Assembly: GCF_017876165.1 (NCBI RefSeq)
Contig: NZ_JAGINQ010000005.1
Coordinates: forward strand, 186,001-250,000
Source: Azospirillum soli
GTDB taxonomy: Bacteria > Pseudomonadota > Alphaproteobacteria > Azospirillales > Azospirillaceae
Length of the DNA stretch: 64,000 nucleotides
Direction: 5' to 3'
Part shown: piece after piece, positions 17,630 to 26,809 of the stretch
How the letters are laid out: each line of letters begins with the position of its first letter
How positions within the stretch are numbered: the stretch's first letter is position 1
Made by a program: the position numbers and the translations under genes
The notes under the pieces: generated by a model
The model's database searches: none
What the model was told of the DNA's origin: nothing
The model's input: only the letters and a program-made list of their open reading frames with translations

Positions 17630-17692
17630 GGGACGGTCTCTCCAGAAGCGGAACCGAACGAGCATAGAGCGAAAACGCGAACGGGCAATGGG

Positions 17693-17704
17693 ATTGTGCG
17701 CAAT
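17693..17704. promoter_or_regulatory. Candidate OhrR half-dyad operator
   Basis: ATTGTGCGCAAT has ATTG/CAAT arms with an imperfect centre. It closely resembles the perfect palindrome ~40 bp away, and both lie between ohrR and ohr. Confidence 0.5.
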
Positions 17705-17734
17705 CGATCGGCATGGCAGCTCCGCGCCACAGCA

Positions 17735-17748
17735 AATTGTGCACAATT
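17735..17748. promoter_or_regulatory. OhrR operator, perfect 14-bp palindrome
   Basis: AATTGTGCACAATT is a perfect palindrome 57 bp upstream of the ohr start, in the divergent ohrR-ohr gap. AATTG/CAATT dyads are what alphaproteobacterial OhrR proteins bind. Confidence 0.7.
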
Positions 17749-17804
17749 AGATGGCGCGCCATCATACTGCCCAGACACAGCGTTCACATCGGAAGGAAGC
17801 AGCC

Positions 17805-18227
17805 ATGAAGGTTCTCTATAAGACCAGCGCCACCTCGACCGGCGGCCGTGACGGCCGTTCCACCAGCGCCGACGGCGTGCTGGCCGTGCAGCTCTCCACC
17901 CCGAAGGAACTGGGTGGTGCCGGCGGGCCGGGCACCAATCCGGAGCAACTCTTCGCCGCTGGCTATTCGGCCTGCTTCCTCGGCGCGCTGAAGTACGTCG
18001 CCGCGCAGGAGAAGACCAAGCTGCCGGAGGACACGACGGTGACCGCCAGCGTCGGCATCGGCCCGCGCGACGACGGGCGCGGCTTCGGCATCGACGTCGA
18101 TCTCGCCGTCGCCCTTCCGGGCGTGGAGCGCGCGACGGCGGAAGACCTCGTCGCCAAGGCGCATGTGGTCTGCCCCTACTCGCACGCCACGCAAAACAAC
18201 ATCGACGTGCGCCTGTCCGTTGCGTAA
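17805..18227 (+). CDS. ohr: Organic hydroperoxide reductase Ohr
   Basis: 140 residues with the Ohr/OsmC fold. The redox pair is Cys57 in [15 protein letters not shown] and Cys123 in [14 protein letters not shown], with Arg17 and Glu48 (NPEQLF) completing the site. It reduces organic and fatty-acid hydroperoxides using lipoylated partners. GGAAGGA precedes the ATG. It is divergent from ohrR and controlled from the palindromes in the gap. Confidence 0.95.
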   Translation: MKVLYKTSATSTGGRDGRSTSADGVLAVQLSTPKELGGAGGPGTNPEQLFAAGYSACFLGALKYVAAQEKTKLPEDTTVTASVGIGPRDDGRGFGIDVDLAVALPGVERATAEDLVAKAHVVCPYSHATQNNIDVRLSVA

Positions 18228-18342
18228 CCGGTGACGTTCGGCCGCGCATGGGTGCCATGGCGAGGTTGCCGGGCGCCCGGCGCAGCCGATGCTTTACGGT
18301 CGGCGGACCGTCCCTTTTTCCCGTCCAGCCGTTGTCTTCCCG

Positions 18343-19491
18343 ATGAATCTGATCCTGACCCTCGGGCTCGCCGCCTTCGCGAGCGCCTTTTCGCTGCGGA
18401 CGACCGACCCAATGCTGACCGTCATTGCGGCGGACCTCGGCGTCGGCGTCGCGGAGGCGGCCTTGCTCGCCTCCGCCTACACGCTGCCCTACGCGGCGAT
18501 GCAGCTGATCCTGGGGCCGGTGGGTGACGCCATCGGCAAGACGCGGCTGATCCGGCTGTCGCTGGTGGTGCTGACCGTCGGCGTGGCCTTTTCCGCCGTC
18601 GCCCCGAATTACGGGACCGTGCTGGCCTCGCGCGTTCTGGCCGGCGGTTTCGCGGGCGGGATCATCCCGGCGGCCATGGCGCTGATCGGCGACCGGGTCG
18701 CCTACACGGAGCGGCAGTTCGCCATCAGCCGCTTCCTGCTGGCCGTCATCCTGGGCCAGATGTCCGGATCGGCGGTGGCCGGGGCCATGGCCGAGGCCGC
18801 CGGCTGGCGCGCCGTGTTCGGGCTGGCGGCGGGGGCGACCAGCCTCATCGCTCTGCTGGTCTTCATCGGCCTGCGCGGGCAGAGCGAGCCGCAGCACCCG
18901 CTGTCGCTGGCCGATGCGCGGCGGCGCTACGCCAGCGTGCTGGCCAACCCGGCCTCCATCTGGGTCTTCGCGACGGTGCTGGCCGAAGGGCTGCTGATCT
19001 TCGGCGTCTTCCCGTTCGTGGCCCCCTTGCTGATGACCCACGGCGCGTCCGGCGCGGTCGAGGCCGGCATTACCATCGCCGCCTTCGCCGTCGGCGGGGT
19101 CTGCTACAGCGTCGTGGTGCGGCGGCTTCTGCCCCGGCTCGGCCAATGGGGGATGATGCGGGTTGGCGGGCTGCTGTGCGGCGGCAGCTACATGGTCATG
19201 GCCTTCCCAGTGCCCTGGCCGGTGGTGACCGCGCTGTTCCTGGTGGCGGGCTTCGGCTTCTACATGCTGCACAACACGATGCAGACCCAGGCGACGGAGC
19301 TGTCCGCCACGGCGCGCGGGTCCGCGCTCGCGCTGTTCGCCTCGTCCTTCTTCCTCGGCCAGGGGATCGGCCCGGTGTTGTACGGCGCCATCGCCCACAC
19401 GGCCGGCTTCACCGTGCTGTTCCTGGGTGCCGGCCTGCTGACGGCGGCGCTGGGCATCGGGGCGGTCGGACTGATCCGGAAGGAAGCTTAA
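18343..19491 (+). CDS. MFS transporter
   Basis: 382 residues with about 12 membrane segments. It has the MFS motif A region after TM2 (GPVGDAIGKTRLIRLSL) and GGFAGGIIPAAMALIGDR in TM4-5. The pattern resembles DHA1-type exporters of the arabinose efflux/AraJ-like group. The ATG at 18343 gives a normal N-terminus; longer in-frame starts add no membrane segment. The substrate is not evident. Its TAA overlaps the convergent MscS gene's stop. Confidence 0.88.
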   Translation: MNLILTLGLAAFASAFSLRTTDPMLTVIAADLGVGVAEAALLASAYTLPYAAMQLILGPVGDAIGKTRLIRLSLVVLTVGVAFSAVAPNYGTVLASRVLAGGFAGGIIPAAMALIGDRVAYTERQFAISRFLLAVILGQMSGSAVAGAMAEAAGWRAVFGLAAGATSLIALLVFIGLRGQSEPQHPLSLADARRRYASVLANPASIWVFATVLAEGLLIFGVFPFVAPLLMTHGASGAVEAGITIAAFAVGGVCYSVVVRRLLPRLGQWGMMRVGGLLCGGSYMVMAFPVPWPVVTALFLVAGFGFYMLHNTMQTQATELSATARGSALALFASSFFLGQGIGPVLYGAIAHTAGFTVLFLGAGLLTAALGIGAVGLIRKEA

Positions 19492-22034
19492 TCGACGGGG
19501 CTCGGCTCCTTCTCACGGGCCGGGACCGCCGCCGGGATCGCCTTGACGGCGCGGGATTCGGCCAGCGCCTCCAGCAGTTCCTCGACCTTCGGCATGTGGA
19601 CGACGCGCTGGTCGAAGGGCATCTGAATGCCCTGGGCGCGGAACTCCTCGATGATGCGCATGCGCAGCTCGTTGCGCACCGGCAGGATGTGGTCGGTGTT
19701 GGCGACGAAGCTGCGCAGCTCGAACTCCAGGCCGCTCGGGCCGAACTCGCGGAACATCACGACCGGCTCCGGGATACGCAGCACCTGCTCGTGTCCATAC
19801 GCGATCTTCAGCAGCAGGTCGTGGACGAGGCGGACGTCGGAATCGTAGGTGACGCGCAGCTTGATCTCGATGCGCGTGGTCTTGTCCTTCAGCGTCCAGT
19901 TCACCACCGCCTTGGAAATGAATTCCGAGTTCGGGATGATCACCGAGGCGCGCTGGAAGGTCTGGATCTCCGTCGCGCGCACGCTGATGCGGCGAACCGT
20001 GCCCTCCATCCCGTTCACGACGACCCAGTCGCCGACCTTGATCGGCCGCTCGACCAGCATGATCAGGCCGGAGATGAAGTTGCTGACGACGTTCTGCAAA
20101 CCGAAGCCGATGCCGACCGACAGCGCGCTGGCGATCATGGCGAGGCTGGACAGGTCGAGGCCCAGCGTGCCGACCGACACCAGCACCGCCAGCGTCGTGC
20201 CCAGATAGCCGACGCCGGTGCGGATGGAGTTGCGCACGCCCTCGTCGATGCCGACGCGGCCGAGGATGCGCTCGTCCAGCTGGCGCTGCACGAAGCGGGT
20301 CACCGCGACGATGGAGGCCAGCACCAGCAGCGCCGACAGGATGTCGCCCGGCGCGATCCGCACGCCGCCCACCGTGACGCCGCTCAGGAAGCTGTCGGCC
20401 AGCCCCTTCATTTCCGACAGCGTCATGCCGGTCAGCGGCATCAGGAAGAAGGACGCCACGGCCAGCAGCGCGGCGTCGATGGTCACCCGGCCGGCGTGGC
20501 CCAGCATGCGCCGGCCCTTGTCGGTGGCGACGACGAGGTCGCGGACCTCCGCCACCTGCCCGCTGCCGCGCTCCAGCAGGACGCACAGCAGCTCGCGCAG
20601 GACGCCGCGCGCCACCAGCAGCACGCCGCCGACGATGATAGTGGTCAGCATCAGCTTGGCCGCGTAGACCGCCCCGGCCAGATAGCCGGCCGCCGCTGCG
20701 GCCAGCGCGGCCACGGCGATGGCGCCGATGGCGAGGCGCAAGCGCGGCCACACCGCGTGGGCCGGGGCCGGCGTCAGCTCCACGGGCTCCGGACAGCCGC
20801 AGTCGTCCACCTCCTCCACGACCGGAGCGGCGATCCACAGCCGGTCGGGCAGCAGGGACAGCAACGACAGCGCGAGCAGCGCCATGGTGCCGAGCCCCAT
20901 GACGGAGCGCAGTTCCGGCGGCATGAACATGCCTTCGGTGAGGCCGATTCCCGTGCCGGCGACCGCGAGGCCGACCGACGCCACTGCGATCCGGCGCACC
21001 AGCCGGCGGGCGCTGTCGGGGGACAGGTCGGCGAGCTGCCACGCCGGATGGTCCGGCGACAGGATGGCGCGGGCGACGCCGGTCACCAGGAAAAAGGCGG
21101 ACAGGCCGCCGGACAGCCCCAGCAGCAGGGCGGTCAGCGGCCCGGCGTCGGGCACGTCGCGCAGCAGCCCGACCAGGGAAGCCGTGATGGCGACGGTCGG
21201 GACCACCGGCATCAGGCAGCGGGCCAGCGCTTCCACCGCCATGGCGGCGACCCGCTGGCGGTAGCTCGGCCGCTCAACCCCGTCGCGGTGGCCGTAGCGG
21301 CGCAGCAGCGCGCGGCGCACCGGCCACGCCACCAGCACCAGGAAGGCGGCCAGCGCGCCCAGCCCGTACAGGCGGTCGCGCCATTCGCCCTCCGCCAGGA
21401 CGATGGCGAAGGCGCGTCCGACCCGCTCCTGGACGTAGGCGACCTGTTCGGGCAGGGCGGCCCAGCTGACCGGCGACAGGGGCACCGGTCCGCGCTTGGC
21501 GATCTGCTCGGTCAGCTGGGTCATGCGCTGGTCGGCGGCCGTGCGCAGCAGGATATCGGCGCGGGCGACGATCAGGTCGGCCTGCTTGCCGCGCCCCTCC
21601 ACCTCCGCGATGGTCTGCGACAGGCGCTTGCGCTCGGCGGCGATGGGGGCGGCCTCCGGCGCCGCACCCTGGGCCGGCGCCGGGCCGAGGGCGTCCAGCA
21701 TGCGCTGCGCCGTCTCGCGCGAGGCGACGGAGGCGCCACCGGCCTCCCGCGCCGCCTGCTGGACGGCGAGCAGCTGGGCGCGCAGCGCCTCATACTCCGC
21801 GTTGTCCAGATCGCCGGCGGCGAGGCGGTTGGCGGCCTTGTTGAGCGTGTCCTGCCATTGCGTTAGCCGCGTCTTGAAGTCGGCGGCCTCGGACGCGGCC
21901 GGCGCGGCGTTCTGGGCCAGCGCGGGAGACACCAGCACCGGAGACACCGGGCCAGCGAGCAGCAGGCCGGCGAGAAGGAGGCTGGCAAGCGTGGCGGGGC
22001 CGATCCGGCGGCCGAGGGCGGAAGGGAAGGGCAT
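19488..22034 (-). CDS. DUF3772-MscS mechanosensitive channel
   Basis: 848 residues. An N-terminal signal peptide (ending PALAQNAAP) is followed by a ~170-residue periplasmic DUF3772 domain rich in coiled coil (ADFKTRLTQWQDTLNKAANRL). About eleven membrane segments come next. The MscS core has the pore helix TLAVLVSVGTLGLDLSSLAMIASALSVGIGFGLQNVVSNFISGLIML and the beta domain GDWVVVNGMEGTVRRISVRATEIQTFQRASVIIPNSEFIS. It releases solutes on hypo-osmotic shock. Size and layout match large MscK/YbiO-type members. Confidence 0.93.
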   Translation of the reverse strand: MPFPSALGRRIGPATLASLLLAGLLLAGPVSPVLVSPALAQNAAPAASEAADFKTRLTQWQDTLNKAANRLAAGDLDNAEYEALRAQLLAVQQAAREAGGASVASRETAQRMLDALGPAPAQGAAPEAAPIAAERKRLSQTIAEVEGRGKQADLIVARADILLRTAADQRMTQLTEQIAKRGPVPLSPVSWAALPEQVAYVQERVGRAFAIVLAEGEWRDRLYGLGALAAFLVLVAWPVRRALLRRYGHRDGVERPSYRQRVAAMAVEALARCLMPVVPTVAITASLVGLLRDVPDAGPLTALLLGLSGGLSAFFLVTGVARAILSPDHPAWQLADLSPDSARRLVRRIAVASVGLAVAGTGIGLTEGMFMPPELRSVMGLGTMALLALSLLSLLPDRLWIAAPVVEEVDDCGCPEPVELTPAPAHAVWPRLRLAIGAIAVAALAAAAAGYLAGAVYAAKLMLTTIIVGGVLLVARGVLRELLCVLLERGSGQVAEVRDLVVATDKGRRMLGHAGRVTIDAALLAVASFFLMPLTGMTLSEMKGLADSFLSGVTVGGVRIAPGDILSALLVLASIVAVTRFVQRQLDERILGRVGIDEGVRNSIRTGVGYLGTTLAVLVSVGTLGLDLSSLAMIASALSVGIGFGLQNVVSNFISGLIMLVERPIKVGDWVVVNGMEGTVRRISVRATEIQTFQRASVIIPNSEFISKAVVNWTLKDKTTRIEIKLRVTYDSDVRLVHDLLLKIAYGHEQVLRIPEPVVMFREFGPSGLEFELRSFVANTDHILPVRNELRMRIIEEFRAQGIQMPFDQRVVHMPKVEELLEALAESRAVKAIPAAVPAREKEPSPVD

Positions 22035-22264
22035 CGACGTCCTGGCTCATTTCAGCTGCGGCGCCGCTTGCGAGGGACGCTTACGGCGCGGGGCGACGAC
22101 TCCTACCGTCAAAAGCGCCGATGCAAAAGGGGGGCGAATCCCGTCACGGCCCCTGTCACGGCGATGTGACAGTCTGTCTCTCTCGCTTTTGGAGTGTTGA
22201 CCCAGCAAACAATAGACCCCAGTCTTACAAAAAGCCTGGAGTCATAAACCATAGGGAGGTCAGC

Positions 22265-22471
22265 ATGCCCGTTTCGAAGGAAGCCGCCGAAGCCGCCCGC
22301 GACCGTTATCTGGCGACCTTGAGCCAGTTGCCCGGCATGGACCGCGTGGAAGTCGCGCAGGTCGGGTCGGATTACGCGCTGACGGTCAAGTTCCGCTCGG
22401 ACGTGCCGAGCAGCCTGCCGCGCGATCTCGACGGCGTTCCGGTCGTTCCGCAGACGGCCGACCGCGCCTAG
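22265..22471 (+). CDS. Small hypothetical protein
   Basis: 68 residues starting MPVSKEAAEAARDRYLATLSQLPG after a strong GGGAGG SD. It has an amphipathic N-terminal helix and a short beta-rich middle (VEVAQVGSDYALTVKFRSDVP). No family is recognised. It appears to be monocistronic, with a hairpin and T-run after the stop. Confidence 0.7.
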   Translation: MPVSKEAAEAARDRYLATLSQLPGMDRVEVAQVGSDYALTVKFRSDVPSSLPRDLDGVPVVPQTADRA

Positions 22472-22486
22472 CGCAGTCCATCCAAA

Positions 22487-22508
22487 GCCGGGGCCGCGCC
22501 GGCGTTTT
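22487..22508 (+). terminator. Possible Rho-independent terminator
   Basis: GCCGG and CCGGC arms separated by 7 nt are followed by GTTTTG, 16 bp after the small hypothetical gene. The stem is short but GC-only. Confidence 0.4.
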
Positions 22509-22637
22509 GCCGCGCGCGAGCCCGGCCTTTTCCGTCATCCGACGCTACCACGTTCGAATGTGAAAAATTTTGCTTGCGGCGAGGGGTTGGTTCGGCCTAT
22601 ATCCGCCTCCCCGCAGTCACCCAGAACGACGCGGGAC

Positions 22638-22724
22638 GCGCTTGTGGCGGAATTGGTAGACGCGCTAGGTTCAGGTCCTAGTGGCTGAAAGGCCGTGGGG
22701 GTTCGAGTCCCTCCAAGCGCACCA
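22638..22724 (+). tRNA. tRNA-Leu (CAG)
   Basis: The acceptor stem is GCGCTTG/CAAGCGC with encoded CCA. The D arm contains GGAATTGGTAGAC, the anticodon arm is CTAGG-TTCAGGT-CCTAG with CAG, a long variable arm follows, and the T arm is GGTTCGAGTCC. All class II tRNA features are present. Confidence 0.97.
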
Positions 22725-22762
22725 ACACCTTACCAGTGTTGGGGCTGTATAGAGATGAACGT

Positions 22763-22838
<76 letters not shown>

Positions 22839-22890
22839 TCTCTCGTTTGATACCTCACCGCGGGCTGCCTATCCGCCCGTTGGACGAATT

Positions 22891-22977
22891 GCGGTCGTGG
22901 CGGAATTGGTAGACGCGCAGCGTTGAGGTCGCTGTGGCAGAAATGCCGTGGAAGTTCGAGTCTTCTCGACCGCACCA
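22891..22977 (+). tRNA. tRNA-Leu (GAG)
   Basis: Acceptor GCGGTCG/CGACCGC, anticodon arm CAGCG-TTGAGGT-CGCTG giving GAG, long variable arm, T loop GTTCGAGTC, and CCA encoded. It lies 52 bp after tRNA-Ala and is probably part of the same transcript. Confidence 0.97.
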
Positions 22978-23041
22978 TTCGCCGGAAAGCGGCAGGCCCC
23001 CTTGGGTTAAGGACCTGCCACGCACTCCAGGCTGATCCCCC

Positions 23042-23512
23042 TTATCGCGGCGGAATCCGAAGCACCTGCCCCGGGTAGATCTTGTTCGGGTCCTTCAGCA
23101 TCGGCTTGTTCGCCTCGAAAATCCGATTGTAGAGCTGGGCGTCGCCGTAGACCTTCTGCGCGATGGCCGACAGCGTGTCGCCCTTTTCCACCGTGTGGAA
23201 CTGCGACTGGAGATTCGGCTGCTCGGTGGGCGCCATGGTCGGCTGATCCTGGCCGGAACGGACCACGGCGGTCTGGTCGTCCACCCGTGACACGCCCTTC
23301 ACGTTGCCCAGCGCGACGGCGATCTTTTCCTTCTCGTCCTGCGATGTGACGGTGCCGCGCACGGTCACGGTGTCGTCCTTGACCTGGATGTCGAGCGCGT
23401 TGACCGGCAGACCCAGCTGCGCGACGTGTTGCTTCAGCTCCTCGGGCGTCGGGGTGTCGGCATCGCCGACCTTGTCACCGGCATCACGGCGGAAGAAATC
23501 GAACAGGCCCAT
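23042..23512 (-). CDS. BON-LysM protein (Kbp/YgaU-like)
   Basis: 156 residues beginning MGLFDFFRRDAGDKV after an AGGAGGA SD. A BON domain (about 25-90, with VKDDTVTVRGTVTSQDEKEKIAVALGNVKGVSRVDD) is followed by a C-terminal LysM (FHTVEKGDTLSAIAQKVYGDAQLYNRIFEANKPML, then IYPGQVLRIP). This matches E. coli Kbp (YgaU), a cytoplasmic potassium-binding protein. There is no signal peptide, in line with a cytosolic role. It is a single gene. Confidence 0.88.
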   Translation of the reverse strand: MGLFDFFRRDAGDKVGDADTPTPEELKQHVAQLGLPVNALDIQVKDDTVTVRGTVTSQDEKEKIAVALGNVKGVSRVDDQTAVVRSGQDQPTMAPTEQPNLQSQFHTVEKGDTLSAIAQKVYGDAQLYNRIFEANKPMLKDPNKIYPGQVLRIPPR

Positions 23513-23860
23513 GGTGTCCTCCTCGTCTCGATTGGACCAAAAGAACAACGGGCGGGGCGTAGGGTTGCCCATCGGGTTGTCCACCGGGTGGACCAGTAAA
23601 ACCGTGGCGTTCAGATGGGTGCGCGTCCAGGCTGCGCGTCAACGTTGAATAAAGAGAAGGCGGATTCTCGAATCCCAGCAATCTGAACGTCAACGTGATC
23701 GGCGACGACCTTCACAGATCAAGCAGCCTATTGATTGCTCGCTCGACCAACTGCACTGTTGACGTTGAAAGGTCAGAGACAGGAGAGTGCACGATGCACC
23801 AGCACGGGGCGATGCGGCCGGGCACAGACGCGGGAAGCTGACCTTCATGAGCGCCTTGGT
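23513..23860. promoter_or_regulatory. Divergent intergenic region with GTCAACGTT-type boxes
   Basis: 348 bp without a gene between the BON-LysM and hybrid-kinase genes. It holds a perfect palindrome TCAACGTTGA (23639-23648) and an inverted pair AACGTCAAC (23686-23694) and GTTGACGTT (23758-23766). These could be sites of one regulator; nothing else is recognised. Confidence 0.4.
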
Positions 23861-26809
23861 ATGAGCATCCTGGCCCGGCTCCTCCTGCTGGTTGGCCTTG
23901 CCCTCGCTCCGATCTCGGCCGTCGAGATCTGGAACCAGATCGACCTGCGGCATGACCGTGAGGCGGAGGTCTACCGCACGGCCCTTCACCTGCTTGGCCT
24001 GCTGGGCGGCGAGCAGCGGCGCCTCGTGGAAGGGGTGCGGAACACGCTGTCCCTGCTGGCGGAGACGCGCGCCGCGCGGGAACTCAACGGCGGCGTATGC
24101 CAGGGCCTGTTGGAGCGGACGCGCCCGCAGTTGCCCGACTATCTGACGATTTATCTCGCCAGGCTGGACGGCGCGGTTCTTTGCTCCACCGACAAGAGCC
24201 TGTCCGGCACGACTCTGTCCGAAAACACTCATGTGCGCGATGCGCTGGAGAGGGACAGCTTCACGGTCGGCGAGTTCACCCGGAACCGATCGACCGGCAA
24301 GCCCGCCGTTCCGTTCACCTTGCCCATTCACGGGGACGATGGGACCATGGTCGGCGTGGTGACGGCGCTGATCGACCTCGGCTGGCTCGGCGGCTATCTT
24401 GCGGAGCATCCGCTTCCGCCCAACGCCGTGATCCTTCTCTCCGACGGCAACGGAGTCGTTCTGGCCCATGTGCCGGACCGTCCCGGTCTGGTCGGCACCA
24501 CGCTGCCGGACCGGTTCCGCCCGCTGATCGACGCCAAGGCGATCGGCACCGCCCAGGTGATGGGCATCGACGGCACGTTGCGGGTGTTCGCTTATGAACC
24601 GATCACCATCAACGTCCGGCAAACCTTTGTTGCCATCGGCTTCGACCACGCCGCCGCCATGGCCGACGTGGACGAGACGATGCGGCGCTCCCTCCTGTGG
24701 ATCGCGACCGCTCTCATGCTCAGCCTGTTGGGCGCGCTTCTGCTCGCCCGGCGCCCCATCCATCGCCCGGTGGAAGCGCTGGTCGAGACGACGAAACGCT
24801 GGCGGTCAGGACAACTGTCCGCGCGCGCCGGCCTGCCGGACGACGGCTCGGAACTCGGTCAACTGGGGCAGGCGTTCGATCGCATGGCCGAGGATCTGGA
24901 GGCGCAGATCCGCGCGCGGGAGGCAACGGCCGCCGCGTTGCAGGTCAGCGAGGCCCGCCACCGCGCCATCGTGGAGACCGCCGTTGACGCCATGGTCGTC
25001 ATCGACGAGCAGGGCTCCATCCAGTCCTGCAACCCGGCGGCGGAGCGAATCTTCGGCTACACGGAGGCCGAACTGCTCGAGCGCAACGTCACGACGCTGA
25101 TGCCGGAGCCGTTCCACGCGGAGCACGACGGCTACATCGGCGCTTTTCTGCGCAGCGGCGTCCGGAAGATGATCGGCTCGGGCCGGGAGGTGCAGGGACG
25201 GCGCAAGGACGGATCGACCTTTCCGCTGGAACTCGCCGTCGCCGAATGGACGGTTGGCGGTCAGCGCTATTTCACCGGCATCATGCGCGACATCACGCGC
25301 CGCTGGGTGGCGGAAGAGGCGTTGCGGACCAGCGAGGAACGGTTCCGCGCGCTGGTCGAGGACGCGCCGCACATGATGTGGGTGAACCATCCCGACGGTA
25401 CGCTGGAATTTGTTAACGCCGCCTTCCGCGCCTACACCGGCCGCCGGACGACCGAAGACACCCGCATGAACGACGTCCACCCGGACGACGTCGAGCGCAT
25501 CCAGGCGGAACGTCGGCGTGCCATCGCCGCCGGAGAGCCGCACGAGTACGAACTGCGCCTGCGGCGGGCGGACGGGGCCTACCGCTGGCACCTCAGCCGC
25601 ACCCACCCCGTTCACCAGGGCGGGCGCATCATCGCGTGGTTCGGCGGCGCGGTGGACATCCACGACATCCACCGCGCGCGGGAGGTTGCGGAGGAGGCCG
25701 ACCGCTCGAAGAGCCGCTTCCTCGCGGCGGCCAGCCACGACCTGCGCCAGCCGATGCAGTCGATCCTATTGTTCGCCGAAACGCTGCGCCCGCACCTGAC
25801 GGAGCCCGCCGCCCAGGACAAGCTGAAACGCCTGCTGCACGGGCTGGATGTCATGAAGGGGCTGCTCGACGGGCTGCTGGACATTTCCCGCCTCGACGCC
25901 GGAATCGTGGCGCCGCAGTTCGAGGTGTTCCGCGCCGCCGACGTGCTGGAACCGCTGAACGATGCCTACGCGCCGATCGCGCGTGGCAAGGGGGTCGAGT
26001 GGCGCGCCATGCCCTGCGGCGCCACGGTCCGCAGCGACCGCGTCCTGCTCGGCCGCATGCTGCGCAACCTGATCGAAAACGCCGTCCGCTACACCGACAG
26101 CGGCCAGATCGTGATCGACTGCACGGCGCAGGAAGACCGGTTGCTCATCGAGGTCTGCGACACCGGCATCGGCATCCCCGCCGACCATCTCACCCGGATT
26201 TTCGAGGAGTTCCATCAGGTCGGCAACGCCGAGCGGGACCGGTCGCAGGGTTTGGGCCTGGGCCTCGCCATCGTGCGCCGCCTGTCGCGCCTGCTGGACC
26301 ACCCCGTGGAGGTCCGGTCCGAGCCCGGCCGTGGTTCACGGTTCAGCGTCGCCGTGCCCCTGGCGACGGAGGAGGCGGAGCCGGCGTCCTCTCCCGACGG
26401 CGCGCCCGAGACGCTCTCCGCCGCCGGGGAGGAGCGGCCGTTCGCCGTGGTGGTGGACGACGACGCCATCGTCCTGATGGGGCTCGACACCATGCTGCGC
26501 GAATGGGGGTACGATGTGCTGATCGCGGGATCGACGGACCAGGCGCTGGAAAAGCTGCGCTCCGATCCCCGGCGGCCCGACATCCTCATCGTCGATTACC
26601 GTCTGCGCGAAGGGCGGGTCGGCACGGAGGCGATCCTGCGCGCCCGCCAGATGTACGGGCGGAAGCTCCCCGGCATCATCATCACCGGGGAGATCGGCGC
26701 CGAGCCGCAGCACGACGCCATCGCCCACGGCCTTGGGCTTCTGCACAAGCCGGTCACGCCACGCCTTCTGGAAGTGGCGCTCGCCCGTCAGATGCGTGCT
26801 GCGGAGTGA
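23861..26809 (+). CDS. Hybrid sensor histidine kinase (Cache-HAMP-PAS-PAS-HK-REC)
   Basis: 982 residues. TM1 (1-20) and TM2 (~273-295) enclose a ~240-residue periplasmic Cache-like sensor (YLARLDGAVLCSTDKSLSG, then SDGNGVVLAHVPDRPG). A HAMP domain, PAS1 (~367) and PAS2 (~494) follow. The H-box FLAAASHDLRQPMQSILLF lies at ~620-640, then N-box LRNLIENAVRYT and G-boxes DTGIGIP and GLGLGLAIVRR. A C-terminal receiver (VVVDDDAIV, phospho-Asp in ILIVDYRLREG, Lys in LHKPV) ends the protein. The DLRQPMQS H-box type is common in proteobacterial hybrid kinases. No dedicated regulator is adjacent. Its 3' end overlaps the convergent P450 gene by 56 bp. Confidence 0.93.
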   Translation: MSILARLLLLVGLALAPISAVEIWNQIDLRHDREAEVYRTALHLLGLLGGEQRRLVEGVRNTLSLLAETRAARELNGGVCQGLLERTRPQLPDYLTIYLARLDGAVLCSTDKSLSGTTLSENTHVRDALERDSFTVGEFTRNRSTGKPAVPFTLPIHGDDGTMVGVVTALIDLGWLGGYLAEHPLPPNAVILLSDGNGVVLAHVPDRPGLVGTTLPDRFRPLIDAKAIGTAQVMGIDGTLRVFAYEPITINVRQTFVAIGFDHAAAMADVDETMRRSLLWIATALMLSLLGALLLARRPIHRPVEALVETTKRWRSGQLSARAGLPDDGSELGQLGQAFDRMAEDLEAQIRAREATAAALQVSEARHRAIVETAVDAMVVIDEQGSIQSCNPAAERIFGYTEAELLERNVTTLMPEPFHAEHDGYIGAFLRSGVRKMIGSGREVQGRRKDGSTFPLELAVAEWTVGGQRYFTGIMRDITRRWVAEEALRTSEERFRALVEDAPHMMWVNHPDGTLEFVNAAFRAYTGRRTTEDTRMNDVHPDDVERIQAERRRAIAAGEPHEYELRLRRADGAYRWHLSRTHPVHQGGRIIAWFGGAVDIHDIHRAREVAEEADRSKSRFLAAASHDLRQPMQSILLFAETLRPHLTEPAAQDKLKRLLHGLDVMKGLLDGLLDISRLDAGIVAPQFEVFRAADVLEPLNDAYAPIARGKGVEWRAMPCGATVRSDRVLLGRMLRNLIENAVRYTDSGQIVIDCTAQEDRLLIEVCDTGIGIPADHLTRIFEEFHQVGNAERDRSQGLGLGLAIVRRLSRLLDHPVEVRSEPGRGSRFSVAVPLATEEAEPASSPDGAPETLSAAGEERPFAVVVDDDAIVLMGLDTMLREWGYDVLIAGSTDQALEKLRSDPRRPDILIVDYRLREGRVGTEAILRARQMYGRKLPGIIITGEIGAEPQHDAIAHGLGLLHKPVTPRLLEVALARQMRAAE

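Noticed and set aside
19146..21866. A 906-codon plus-strand open frame
   Set aside because: Antisense to the MscS channel, with a Gln/His/Asp-rich composition typical of shadow frames.
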